From JBLMXQ01 sp050257855 (lineage in GTDB: Bacteria > Acidobacteriota > Vicinamibacteria > Vicinamibacterales > CAVVIG01), in contig JBLMXQ010000071.1 in assembly GCA_050257855.1 (NCBI GenBank), positions 1 to 35,720 on the forward strand: 35,720 bases of DNA, read 5' to 3'. The notes under the pieces are model-generated. The model was not told the DNA's origin and searched no databases. It saw only the letters and a list, made by a program, of their open reading frames with translations. Below, piece after piece: positions 15,357 through 23,603 of the stretch. The position numbers and the translations under genes are program-made. The number at the start of each line of letters is the position of its first letter. Position 1 is the stretch's first letter.

Positions 15357-16451
15357 ATGCCGCTGCCCGATCACGCCGCCGTCCAGGCGCAGATAGCCGC
15401 GTTCGAGGCTGACCTCGCCGGGGCCCGAACGCCCCGCGACGCGCAGTCCGTCCGCGATCGCTTCCTCGGGCGCCGGAACAGCGTCGTCGCGTCGTGGATG
15501 CAGCTGATTCCCACGGCGCCTCCCGACGAGAAGAAGAACATCGGCCGCTTCGCGAACGAGCTGAAACAGGCCATCGAGACGCGCTGGACCGCCTACCTGG
15601 CGCAGGCCGACGCGCGCGCGCGCCCGGCCGGCGCCGTCGACGTCACGCTGCCGGGTCGCGTCCCGCCGCTCGGCCATCGCCATCCGCTCACGGTCGTCCG
15701 CGACGAGATGGAAGAGATCTTCACGCGGATGGGATTCGCGATCGTCGAGGGGCCCGAGGCCGAGGACGACTGGCACTGCTTCGATGCGCTGAACATGCCC
15801 GCCGAGCATCCCGCGCGGGACATGCAGGACACGCTGTACCTCGCGCCGGCGATGCCCGCCGACGCGTGGACGCCCGCCGGTCCGCGCGACGAGGCCGACC
15901 GCCGCCGCGACCTGCGGACGCTGCTGCGCACGCACACCTCCTCGATGCAGATCCGGTACATGCAGGCGCACCCGCCGCCGATCCGGATCGTGGTACCCGG
16001 ACGCGTGTACCGGCGCGACGATCTCGACCTGACGCACACCCCCATGTTCACCCAGATGGAGGGGCTCGTCGTCGGCGAAGGCGTGTCGCTCGCCGATCTC
16101 AAGGGGACGCTGCTCGAGTTCGCCCGCGCGATGTTCGGAGCCTCCACCCGCGTCCGCCTGCGGCCCAGCTTCTTCCCGTACACCGAGCCGAGCGCCGAGC
16201 TCGACGTCAGCTGCTGGCAGTGCGGCGGCGAGGGCTGCGCGATGTGCAAGCGGACCGGCTGGATCGAGATTCTCGGCTGCGGCATGGTCCACCCGGCCGT
16301 CTTCGAAGCCGTCGGGTACGACTCGGATCGCTACACGGGCTTCGCCTGGGGCATGGGCATCGAGCGCGTCGCCATCCTGCGATACCAGCTGGACGACATC
16401 CGCCTGCTGTTCGAGAACGACCTGCGCTTCCTCGAGCAGTTTCCCTGCTGA
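15357..16451 (+). CDS. pheS: Phenylalanyl-tRNA synthetase alpha subunit
   Basis: This 364-residue protein has an N-terminal coiled coil (1-95), class II motif 2 (PGRVYRRDDLDLTHTPMFTQMEGLVV) and motif 3 (GFAWGMGIERVAIL). A CWQCGGEGCAMCKRTGW segment has four Cys in a zinc-knuckle arrangement between motifs 2 and 3. With PheT it forms the heterotetramer that charges tRNA-Phe. The ATG is 12 bases after the rplT stop. A segment of about 20 residues (PADAWTPAGPRDEADRRRDL) looks like a small insertion compared with short family members. Confidence 0.96.
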   Translation: MPLPDHAAVQAQIAAFEADLAGARTPRDAQSVRDRFLGRRNSVVASWMQLIPTAPPDEKKNIGRFANELKQAIETRWTAYLAQADARARPAGAVDVTLPGRVPPLGHRHPLTVVRDEMEEIFTRMGFAIVEGPEAEDDWHCFDALNMPAEHPARDMQDTLYLAPAMPADAWTPAGPRDEADRRRDLRTLLRTHTSSMQIRYMQAHPPPIRIVVPGRVYRRDDLDLTHTPMFTQMEGLVVGEGVSLADLKGTLLEFARAMFGASTRVRLRPSFFPYTEPSAELDVSCWQCGGEGCAMCKRTGWIEILGCGMVHPAVFEAVGYDSDRYTGFAWGMGIERVAILRYQLDDIRLLFENDLRFLEQFPC

Positions 16452-16494
16452 AGCCGCGAATGTGATCATCGCGGGCATCCAGGTCATTTGGCGC

Positions 16495-16513
16495 ATCCGG
16501 GAACTGCCCGGAT
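16495..16513. other. Small hairpin in the pheS-pheT spacer
   Basis: ATCCGGG and CCCGGAT pair around a five-base loop. No T-run follows, so it is not a convincing terminator. The 136-base spacer also holds a direct repeat (AATGACCCGA and CGCCCAGGCCAA each twice, about 16514-16575) that suggests slippage or a small duplication. TAGAAT at 16513-16518 resembles a -10 box. Confidence 0.4.
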
Positions 16514-16587
16514 AGAATGACCCGACGAACGCCCAGGCCAATGACCCGATAACCAGATGCCGCCCAGGCCAAAATTCATCCCGACGT

Positions 16588-18648
16588 ATGCGCCTCGTCC
16601 TCTCCTGGCTCCGTGACTTCGTCGACGTCGACGCCTCCGCGCAGGAGATCGCGGACACGCTCGGCCTGCGCGGGTTCGAGGTCGCGGCGGTCGAGCCGAC
16701 GGGCGACGCCGACGGCGTGATCGACTTCGAAATCACCGCCAACCGGCCCGACTGCCTGAGCGTCCTCGGCCTCGCCCGCGAGGTGGCTACCGCCTACGGC
16801 GTCCCGCTGCGCCTGCCGTCGGCGGAGCCCGGCGCGCGCGTGAGGCTCGCGTCGGTTCCGACCGGGGAATCGGACCGCGTCAGGGTGACGGTCGAGGATC
16901 CCGACCTGTGCCCCCGGTACACCGCGGCGGTCGCCGACGTCGAGAGCGCGGCCTCGCCCGCCTGGATGACCGCGCGGCTCGAAGCGGCCGGCGTGCGCCC
17001 GATCGGCGCGATCGTCGACGTCACCAACTACGTGCTGCTCGAGCTCGGCCACCCGATGCATGCGTTCGATCTCGACCGGCTCGCCGGCGCCGAGATCCGG
17101 GTGCGGCGCGCCAAGCCGGGCGAAGCCATCCGCACGCTCGATGACGTCGACCGGAAGCTCGATCCGGACATGCTCGTCATCGCCGACGCGTCCCGCGCGC
17201 AGGGGATCGCCGGCGTCATGGGCGGGGCCTCGTCGGAAGTCTCCGGCGCCACGCGCACGATTGTGTTCGAGAGCGCGTACTTCGCCCCGACGTCGGTCCG
17301 CCGCACCAGCAAGCGGCTCAATCTCAAGACGGAGGCCTCTGCCCGGTTCGAACGCGGCGCCGACATCAACGGTGCGGCGCCGGCGCTGCAGCGCGCCATC
17401 GCGCTGATGACGGCCATCGGCGCGGGCCGGCCGAGCGGCCCGGTCGTCGATCGCTATCCCCGGCTGCGCGGCGGCACGACGATTCATCTGCGCCGCGATC
17501 GCATCGCCGGGCTGCTCGGCGTCGTCGTTGGAGACGAAGACGTCGTCCGGATCCTGCTCGGCCTCGGCCTGGCGCCCTCGCCTGCGGCCGACGGCTGGGA
17601 CGTCGGCGTGCCGACGTTCCGCGTCGATCTCGCGCGCGAGGCGGATCTCATCGAGGAGGTCGGCCGGCATTACGGCTTCGATCGTCTGCCGGCGACCTTT
17701 CCGCCACAGACCGCCGCCGCGCCGGCGCCCGATCCCCGCATCGCCCGGGATCGCCTGGTCCGGCGCGTGCTGACCGCGGCGGGACTGTCCGAAGCGGTCA
17801 CCTTCAGCTTCGTCGAGGCGCAGGCGGCGGAGGCGTTCGCGGACGGAGCGAGTCTCGTTCGCGTCGCCAACCCGCTCTCGGCGAAGTTCGACATGATGCG
17901 GCCGTCGCTCCTGCCCGGTCTGGTCGGCGCCGTCGCGCACAATCGCCGGCACGGCCGCCGCGACGTCGGCCTGTTCGAGATCGGCACGCGCTTCACCACG
18001 GCCGGCGAGACGCGCGGCGTCGCGATCGCGTGGACCGGCACGACGACGCCCGAGCACTGGACGCGCAGCGCGCGCGAGGTCGACTTCTTCGACGCGAAGG
18101 GCGCGATCGAGCGGATCTGCCATGCGCTCGGCGCCGCACCCCAGTTCGAGCCGGCGGACGACGCCGCGCTGGTGTCTGGCCAGGCAGCGGTCGTATCGGC
18201 GGACGGCCGTCCGCTCGGACGCGTCGGCCTGCTCGCTCCCGCGCTGGTCGAGGCGCACGGGGCGCCGCGGCAGGACAAGGTGTACGTCGCCGAGCTCGAT
18301 CTCGATGCGGCGTGGTTCGCGCGGCCTGCGGCCGTCGACGCCGCGCGCCCCCTGCCGCGCTATCCGTCCGTCGTCCGCGATCTGTCGATCGTCGTCGATG
18401 ACGCCTTGCCTGCGGCGATCATTCGTGGCACCATTCTGGCGGCCGGCGCCGCGGCGCCGGCGCCGCTCGTCGACGTCGCGTTCTTCGATCGGTATCAGGG
18501 CAAGGGCGTGCCGGACGGACGCGTGAGCCTGTCGGTCCGGATGACCTTCCAGGCGGACGATCGCACGCTGACCGACGCCGAGGTGCAGCGCAGTTTCGAG
18601 ACCATCCTCGCCGCGCTCGTTCGAGGGCACGGCGCGGTCCAGCGGTAG
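16588..18648 (+). CDS. pheT: Phenylalanyl-tRNA synthetase beta subunit, short form
   Basis: This 686-residue protein begins MRLVLSWLRDFVDV, reaches FEVAAVEP by residue 40 and passes directly to IDFEITANRPDCLSVLGLARE. In E. coli PheT about 100 residues of tRNA-binding (EMAP-type) OB domain lie between these motifs; they are absent here. The B3/B4 editing domain, the B5 domain, the core and the C-terminal FDX-ACB domain (LPRYPSVVRDLSIVVDD) are present. The gene is intact, so the loss looks evolutionary. The stop codon is the first part of a 41-bp repeat array. Confidence 0.94.
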   Translation: MRLVLSWLRDFVDVDASAQEIADTLGLRGFEVAAVEPTGDADGVIDFEITANRPDCLSVLGLAREVATAYGVPLRLPSAEPGARVRLASVPTGESDRVRVTVEDPDLCPRYTAAVADVESAASPAWMTARLEAAGVRPIGAIVDVTNYVLLELGHPMHAFDLDRLAGAEIRVRRAKPGEAIRTLDDVDRKLDPDMLVIADASRAQGIAGVMGGASSEVSGATRTIVFESAYFAPTSVRRTSKRLNLKTEASARFERGADINGAAPALQRAIALMTAIGAGRPSGPVVDRYPRLRGGTTIHLRRDRIAGLLGVVVGDEDVVRILLGLGLAPSPAADGWDVGVPTFRVDLAREADLIEEVGRHYGFDRLPATFPPQTAAAPAPDPRIARDRLVRRVLTAAGLSEAVTFSFVEAQAAEAFADGASLVRVANPLSAKFDMMRPSLLPGLVGAVAHNRRHGRRDVGLFEIGTRFTTAGETRGVAIAWTGTTTPEHWTRSAREVDFFDAKGAIERICHALGAAPQFEPADDAALVSGQAAVVSADGRPLGRVGLLAPALVEAHGAPRQDKVYVAELDLDAAWFARPAAVDAARPLPRYPSVVRDLSIVVDDALPAAIIRGTILAAGAAAPAPLVDVAFFDRYQGKGVPDGRVSLSVRMTFQADDRTLTDAEVQRSFETILAALVRGHGAVQR

Positions 18649-18842
18649 ATCGGTAGAGGACGGCCTACAGGCCGTCCGTTCAGCGGCAGATCGGTAGAGG
18701 ACGGCCTTCAGGCCGTCCGTTCAGCGGTAGATCGGTAGAGGACGGCCTTCAGGCCGTCCTTTCAGCGGCAGATCGGTAGAGGACGGCCTTCAGGCCGTCC
18801 TTTCAGCGAAAGACATCGGGAGGGGCGGCTGCAGGCCGTCCC
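18647..18842. repeat. 41-bp tandem array of the palindromic repeat
   Basis: Units start at 18647, 18688, 18729, 18770 and 18811, exactly 41 bases apart. The first four begin AGATCGGTAGAGGACGGCC, contain the palindrome GGACGGCCT(T/A)CAGGCCGTCC and end TTCAGCGG or similar. The fifth is degenerate. The pheT end CAGCGGTAG matches the unit boundary. There are no unique spacers, so it is not a CRISPR. The transcript could form a row of hairpins between pheT and the ZapB-like gene. Confidence 0.95.
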
Positions 18843-18859
18843 GTGAACGCAGGAACGTT

Positions 18860-19138
18860 ATGGCGAAAACGGCAACGCGGACCGTGGATCTCGAGCCGAT
18901 CGACCGGCTGGAGGAGAAGCTCAAGCTGCTGGTCGGCATGGTGGATCGCATGAAGGCGGAGCAGGCGCGGGCGGCCGAGGAGAACCAGCGGCTGGCCCGC
19001 GAGCTCGAGGGGCTGCGCGGCCGCCTGGCGGCGAACGAAGGCCTGACGACCGAGTTGACCTCGCTCAAGGAAGAGCGCGAGATCATCCGGGCGCGCGTCG
19101 GCGAGATGCTCGACCAGCTCGAGGCGCTCAACCTGTAA
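18860..19138 (+). CDS. ZapB-like coiled-coil cell division protein
   Basis: This 92-residue protein is almost entirely coiled coil: EPIDRLEEKLKLLVGMVDRMKAEQARAAEENQRLARELEGLRGRL and on to MLDQLEALNL. ZapB of E. coli is a short coiled coil (81 residues) that joins ZapA at the division ring. The sequence alone would allow other coiled-coil families, but the gene directly precedes zapA, which supports the name. An AGGAA sequence lies close before the ATG. Confidence 0.75.
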   Translation: MAKTATRTVDLEPIDRLEEKLKLLVGMVDRMKAEQARAAEENQRLARELEGLRGRLAANEGLTTELTSLKEEREIIRARVGEMLDQLEALNL

Positions 19139-19204
19139 CGCGCGCCGGGTCCAGAGGGCCCGGCCGGCGATGGGTGCCGGGTCCCGTGGACCGGCCTACA
19201 AGTC

Positions 19205-19501
19205 ATGACAGAATCCGGATCCGTCGTGCCGGTCGAGATCCACGGGCAGCGGTACCCGATCCGCAGCGCGCTGGAGCCCGACTACGTGTTGCGGCTCGCC
19301 AGCTACGTCGACGAGAAGATGCGCGCGGCCGCCGAGTCGACGCCGACCGGCGACTCGCTGCGGCTCGCCGTTCTGGCTGCCGTCAACATCGCCGACGAAC
19401 TGTTTCGCTGCCGCGACACCAGCCGGCTGCGCGACGGACGGCTGGCCGAACGCGCCGAGGAGCTCGAACGCCTCGTCGATCGCCTTCTCCTCGCGCCCTG
19501 A
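19205..19501 (+). CDS. zapA: Cell division protein ZapA
   Basis: This 98-residue protein has the ZapA pattern: VPVEIHGQRYPIRSALEPDYVLRLASYVDEKMRAAA, a helix with LRLAVLAAVNIADELFR, and a short C-terminal coiled coil. ZapA bundles FtsZ filaments at the Z ring. It lies 66 bases after the ZapB-like gene. As in many bacteria, the 6S RNA gene follows directly. Confidence 0.9.
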   Translation: MTESGSVVPVEIHGQRYPIRSALEPDYVLRLASYVDEKMRAAAESTPTGDSLRLAVLAAVNIADELFRCRDTSRLRDGRLAERAEELERLVDRLLLAP

Positions 19502-19541
19502 CCCGCGAACCCCAGAGCGCCACGCCCCCCGCCCCCCGGTG

Positions 19542-19570
19542 TTGCGAACCCCGTGACCATACGTTAAGAT
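19542..19570 (+). promoter_or_regulatory. Promoter of 6S RNA
   Basis: TTGCGA at 19542-19547 and TAAGAT at 19565-19570 are 17 bases apart. The predicted start is near 19577, just before the 6S RNA terminal stem. Confidence 0.7.
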
Positions 19571-19576
19571 CGCGAC

Positions 19577-19770
19577 AGCGTTTGAGTTCCCTGCTTTGCG
19601 CGTGATGGCGGTAGGCTCGTTTGAGCCAACGTTTTACCCAAGTGAGTCGCGACGCCGCGTGGTGTGCATGCCTCCGTGCGAGGAAGCCTGAAACGCGGCT
19701 TGTTTGAGCGGTTCCACCTGCTTACGCAGGTTCATCGACCTCCCCACACGGCAAAGCGGGGCCTTTCGTT
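19577..19770 (+). ncRNA. ssrS: 6S RNA
   Basis: The core GGTGTGCATGCCTCCGTGCG, followed by AGGAAGCCTGAAACGCG, closely matches the E. coli 6S region around GAGCAUGCUCGG...GAGAAGCCUUAAAAC. The following TTCCACCTGCTTACGCAGG parallels the E. coli CACCUUGAACCAAGGGUUCA hairpin. A terminal stem pairs CCCTGCTTTGC (19589-19599) with GCAAAGCGGGG (19751-19761) with one G-U pair. The place after zapA is the classic one. 6S RNA mimics an open promoter and holds sigma-70 RNA polymerase in stationary phase. The ends are estimated to within about 10 bases. Confidence 0.92.
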
Positions 19771-19869
19771 GCCTTCCCTCTCATTTCCGTAGTCCGCGGG
19801 GCGGTTTCCCCCGCGCGCGGCGCCGACCTGAGCTAGCCCGATGTGGGTCCGCGGGAAAGGACGTCACGC

Positions 19870-21444
19870 GTGTTGCCATACCTCGGATATCTCGTCAACG
19901 TGGTCATCACGCTGGTCGCCGCCGGGGCGGTGTTCGCCGTCTGGGTCGCCAACCGCAAGCGCATCGCAGCCGAGACGATCGGCCGCTCCGAAGAGCAGGC
20001 GCTCCGCATCGTCCGTGAAGCCGAGCGCGACGCCGAGGCCCGCAAGAAGGAGGCGCTGCTCGAAGCCAAGGAAAAGGCCCACGATCTGCTCGCCGATGCC
20101 GAGCGCCAGGCGCGCCATGAGCGGCAGCAGGCCGCGACGTTCGAGCAGGCGCTCGGCCGCCGCGAGGCCAATCTGATCGAGCGCCAGGCGGCGATCGAGC
20201 GCCTGGAGAAGGAACTGAATGCGCGCGACCGCCTGCTGAACGACCGCGAGAAGGTGGTGGCGGCCTCCGAGACCCGCTACGCCCAGCTCGTCGCGCGGCA
20301 GCAGCACGAGCTCGAGCGCGTTGCCAGCCTGACCGCCGACGAGGCCCGGGACCTGCTCCTCAAGCAGATCGAGGCCGACGCGCGGCGCGACGCCGCAAAC
20401 CTGGTCAAGCGCCTCGACGCGGAGGCGCGGGAGACGGCCGTCGATCGCGCCAAGCACTACATCACGGAGGCCATCCAGCGCAGCGCCGCGGAGCACGCCA
20501 TCGAGACGACCGTCTCGGTCGTCGACCTGCCGAGCGACGACCTGAAAGGGCGCATCATCGGACGCGAAGGGCGCAACATCCGTGCGCTCGAGCTGGCGAC
20601 CGGCGTCGACCTGATCGTGGACGACACACCCGGCGCCATCATCCTGTCCGCCTTCGACCCGTACCGCCGCGAGATCGCACGCAAGGCCATCGAGCGGCTC
20701 ATCGCCGACGGCCGCATCCACCCCGCGCGCATCGAGGAGGTGGTGCAGAAGGTCAAGGACGAGACCGAGGACGCGATGCGGAAGGACGGCGCCGCCGCCG
20801 CCTTCGAGCTGGGCCTGCACGACCTCCACCCCGAGATTCACCGCCTGATGGGCAAGCTGAAATTCCGCACGAGCTATGGCCAGAACGTCCTCGCGCACTC
20901 GGCGGAGGTCGCCCGGCTGGCCGGCATGATGGCGCGGGAGGTCGGCCTGGATGCGCACGTGTGCGTGCGCGCCGCCTTCCTCCACGACATCGGCAAGGCC
21001 ATCGATCGCGAGATGCAGGGCACGCACCTGGAGCTCGGGATCGAGTTCCTCCGCCGCCACGGCGAGAACGAGGCGGTGGTCATGGCGATGGCGGCGCACC
21101 ACATGGACATCGACTGGCCGTCGCTCGAGGCCATGATCGTCCAGGCCGCCGACGCCATCTCCGCGGCGCGGCCCGGGGCGCGGCGCGACATCCTCGAGTC
21201 CTACGTCAAGCGCCTCGAGAAGCTCGAAGGAATCGCCGACTCGTTCAAGGGGGTGTCGAAGGCGTTTGCGCTCCAGGCCGGACGGGAAGTCCGGATCCTG
21301 GTCGAGAGCGAGAAGATCTCCGACGAAGAAGCGGTGTGGCTGTCCAAGGACATCGCCCGCCGGATCGAGAACGAGCTCGAATATCCCGGCCAGATCAAGG
21401 TCACCGTGATCCGCGAGACCCGGGCCGTCGACTACGCCAAGTGA
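19870..21444 (+). CDS. rny: Ribonuclease Y
   Basis: This 524-residue protein has an N-terminal membrane anchor (YLVNVVITLVAAGAVFAVWVA), a long coiled coil (30-200), a KH domain (LKGRIIGREGRNIRALELATGVDLIVDDTP) and an HD domain with HSAEVARLAG and FLHDIGKAID. It starts mRNA decay by endonucleolytic cuts at the membrane. The GTG at 19870 follows AAAGGA by eight bases, better than the in-frame GTG at 19843. Its last four bases overlap thiL in a GTGA. Confidence 0.95.
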   Translation: MLPYLGYLVNVVITLVAAGAVFAVWVANRKRIAAETIGRSEEQALRIVREAERDAEARKKEALLEAKEKAHDLLADAERQARHERQQAATFEQALGRREANLIERQAAIERLEKELNARDRLLNDREKVVAASETRYAQLVARQQHELERVASLTADEARDLLLKQIEADARRDAANLVKRLDAEARETAVDRAKHYITEAIQRSAAEHAIETTVSVVDLPSDDLKGRIIGREGRNIRALELATGVDLIVDDTPGAIILSAFDPYRREIARKAIERLIADGRIHPARIEEVVQKVKDETEDAMRKDGAAAAFELGLHDLHPEIHRLMGKLKFRTSYGQNVLAHSAEVARLAGMMAREVGLDAHVCVRAAFLHDIGKAIDREMQGTHLELGIEFLRRHGENEAVVMAMAAHHMDIDWPSLEAMIVQAADAISAARPGARRDILESYVKRLEKLEGIADSFKGVSKAFALQAGREVRILVESEKISDEEAVWLSKDIARRIENELEYPGQIKVTVIRETRAVDYAK

Positions 21445-22448
21445 TTGTCGCGGACCTCACCGAAGCCGCGCTGATCGCGCGGATTCGCGATCGCCTCCCC
21501 GCGGCCCCCTCCTGGCTCCTCGTCGGCCCCGGCGACGATGCGGCCGTCGTCGAGCCGGAGCGCAACCGCGTCGAGGTCTTCACCGTGGACGCGCTCGTCG
21601 AAAGCGTCCACTTCGACCGCGCGTTCGTGCCTCCCGCCGCGATCGGCCATCGGGCGCTCGCCGTCAACCTGAGCGACATCGCCGCGATGGGGGCCACGCC
21701 GCGTCTGGCGCTCTTGTCGCTGGTCCTCCCGCCGCCGCTGCCGCTCGACGACTTCGACGGGATCGTGGACGGCTTCGTCGCCCTCGCGGCCGTCCACAGG
21801 GTCGTCGTCGCGGGCGGCAACATCACCCGCTCGCCCGGTCCCCTGATGATCGACGTCTCCGTGATGGGCACCGTCAAGCGGCGGCAGGTGCTGACCCGCA
21901 GCGGCGCGCGCCCCGGCCACGAGCTGTACGTCACCGGCACGATTGGCGCGGCGGCAGCCGGGCTGGAGGTCCTGCGGGCGCAGGGCGCGTCGGCGGCAGG
22001 TGAATCGCCGCTCGTCTCGTCCTACCGGTATCCGTCGCCGCGCCTGCGGATGGGGACGCTGATCTCGCGGAACCGGGCGGCGAGCGCGTGCATGGACCTG
22101 AGCGACGGTCTCGCCGACGCGCTGCTGCAGGTGGCGGCGGCGAGCGGCGTCGGGGCGGTCGTCGACGCCGGAGCGCTGCCCATTCATCCCGAGGCGCGGT
22201 CCTGGTTCGAGGCCAGGGGGGTGGATCCCGTTCAGGCGGCCGTCGCCGGCGGCGACGATTACGAACTGCTCGTGTCGGTGGCGCCGCGGACGCGCCGGCG
22301 CCTTGCCGCCGCCGAGCGGCACGGCGACGTCCCGCTCACGCGGATTGGCGTCTGCACGCCCGAGGGCGCTGTCCGGCTGCGCCGGACCGACGGCAATACC
22401 GTGTCAGAAGAGCCGGTGGCCGGACCGGCGTTCCGGCATTTCCGATGA
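21441..22448 (+). CDS. thiL: Thiamine-monophosphate kinase
   Basis: This 335-residue protein has the ThiL pattern: VGPGDDAAVVE, FTVDALVESVHFD, LAVNLSDIAAMGATP, VAGGNITRSPG, SACMDLSDGLADALLQVA and AGGDDYELLV. It phosphorylates thiamine monophosphate to the active diphosphate with ATP. The GTG overlaps the rny stop by four bases and its own TGA overlaps the next ATG, so translation is coupled along the operon. I see no thiamine riboswitch; the gene has no leader of its own. Confidence 0.94.
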   Translation: MIVADLTEAALIARIRDRLPAAPSWLLVGPGDDAAVVEPERNRVEVFTVDALVESVHFDRAFVPPAAIGHRALAVNLSDIAAMGATPRLALLSLVLPPPLPLDDFDGIVDGFVALAAVHRVVVAGGNITRSPGPLMIDVSVMGTVKRRQVLTRSGARPGHELYVTGTIGAAAAGLEVLRAQGASAAGESPLVSSYRYPSPRLRMGTLISRNRAASACMDLSDGLADALLQVAAASGVGAVVDAGALPIHPEARSWFEARGVDPVQAAVAGGDDYELLVSVAPRTRRRLAAAERHGDVPLTRIGVCTPEGAVRLRRTDGNTVSEEPVAGPAFRHFR

Positions 22449-22954
22449 TCCACCTGACGCGCGCGCTCGTTCGCCGCTGGCTCGACGCGCTGCTGCACGT
22501 CGACGACACGCCGGAGCGGACCGCCGCCGCCTTCGCCCTGGGCGTCCTGTTCGGCTTCTCGCCGCTCCTCGGCCTGCACACCGTCCTCGCGGTCGCCTTC
22601 GCCTTCCTCCTGAACTTGAACCGCGTCTCCGTGCTGCTCGGCGTGTACTCGAACCTGCCGTGGACGATCGCCCCGTACTACGCGACAACGACCTGGATCG
22701 GGGCGAAGCTGACGCGCGCCCAGGTCCCGAGCGGCTTTCACGAGCAGCTCCGGGCGCTGTTCGACCTTTCGCTCTTCCACCTCGCGTTCTGGTACCAGCT
22801 GGCCGAGATCCTCCGGCCCCTCCTGTTTCCCTACATCGTCGGCTCGACGCTGGGGGCAATCCTGCTGGCGGTGCTCGCCTACCCGCTCGCCCTCGCCTTC
22901 GTGACGAGCCGGCGGCGCATCCACGACATCATCCACCACAAACACCATCACTGA
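22445..22954 (+). CDS. DUF2062-family membrane protein
   Basis: This 169-residue protein contains ERTAAAFALGVLFGFSPLLGLHTVLAVAFAFLLNLNRVSVLLG and SNLPWTIAPYY, the signature of the DUF2062 family, plus a C-terminal hydrophobic helix (GSTLGAILLAVLAYPLALAFV) and a His-rich tail (HDIIHHKHHH). It has three or so membrane segments. The family's function is unknown. It is the last gene of the rny-thiL operon; ATGA overlap with thiL. The His tail might bind metal, but this is only a guess. Confidence 0.85.
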   Translation: MIHLTRALVRRWLDALLHVDDTPERTAAAFALGVLFGFSPLLGLHTVLAVAFAFLLNLNRVSVLLGVYSNLPWTIAPYYATTTWIGAKLTRAQVPSGFHEQLRALFDLSLFHLAFWYQLAEILRPLLFPYIVGSTLGAILLAVLAYPLALAFVTSRRRIHDIIHHKHHH

Positions 22955-23060
22955 GGGGATCGCAGAAGGGGGCTAATCTAAATAGAATCAGTTATTTGCG
23001 GTCATCAACCGATGATGTCGCCATCGTGCTCTTTCCGGCGTTTCCGGTCCTCCCGTCCCT

Positions 23061-23066
23061 TAAAAT
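23061..23066 (+). promoter_or_regulatory. Candidate -10 box of the 3D-domain gene
   Basis: TAAAAT ends six bases before the GTG at 23073. No Shine-Dalgarno fits between them, which suggests a leaderless transcript. No -35 is evident. The 118-base gap after the DUF2062 gene has no other feature I can support. Confidence 0.4.
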
Positions 23067-23072
23067 CGTCTT

Positions 23073-23603
23073 GTGATCATCTCCAACTCGCAGTGGCGGA
23101 AGGCGGTCGTGACGCTCGTCGCCATCGTGGGCTTCGTTTCCCTCTACGAGGTGACGATCCTGGACTCCCAGTACGCGGCTCGGCAGGCGGAGCTCCGGGA
23201 GGCGACGGCGCTCCCCTCCCCGGGGGCGCGCGTGGCGTTCTCGGCGACGGCGTACTGCAAGGGGGCGACGACCGCGTCGGGCGTCGCGGTCCGGCGGGGG
23301 GTGGCGGCCGCCGATCCGGGCCTGCTGCCGGTCGGCTCGGTCATCGAGATCGATTCGCTCGAGCCGCGCTACAACGGCATCTACACGATCATGGACACCG
23401 GGCCGGCCATTCAGGGACGCGAAATCGACCTTTACATGTGGAGCTGCTACGAGGCGCTGGCGTTCGGACGGCGGCCGGTCCGCCTGACCGTGCTGCGGCT
23501 CGGCTGGAATCCCAGCGCGAGCACGCCGACGTTCATGGATCGGCTGTTCCACCGGCATCTGGCGCCGCCCCCACACGAGTCGGCTCCTCCGGACGTCCGG
23601 TGA
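23073..23603 (+). CDS. 3D-domain (MltA-like) cell-wall protein
   Basis: This 176-residue protein has an N-terminal membrane segment (AVVTLVAIVGFVSLYEVTIL) and a double-psi-barrel 3D domain: VAFSATAYCKGATTASGVAVRRGVAAADPGLLPVGSVIEID, then GIYTIMDTGPAIQGREIDLYM with the conserved Asp residues. Such domains occur in MltA-type lytic transglycosylases and in Bacillus stationary-phase wall proteins. It probably cuts or binds peptidoglycan. Its last 71 bases overlap the convergent ABC gene. Confidence 0.85.
   Translation: MIISNSQWRKAVVTLVAIVGFVSLYEVTILDSQYAARQAELREATALPSPGARVAFSATAYCKGATTASGVAVRRGVAAADPGLLPVGSVIEIDSLEPRYNGIYTIMDTGPAIQGREIDLYMWSCYEALAFGRRPVRLTVLRLGWNPSASTPTFMDRLFHRHLAPPPHESAPPDVR

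Noticed and set aside
16495..16513. Intrinsic terminator between pheS and pheT
   Set aside because: The hairpin has no T-run and would split an operon whose products are needed in equal amounts.
18647..18842. CRISPR array
   Set aside because: Units abut directly with no unique spacers, the repeat is fully palindromic in its core, and no cas genes are in the window.
21430..21445. Thiamine riboswitch ahead of thiL
   Set aside because: thiL overlaps rny, so there is no leader in which a riboswitch could fold.
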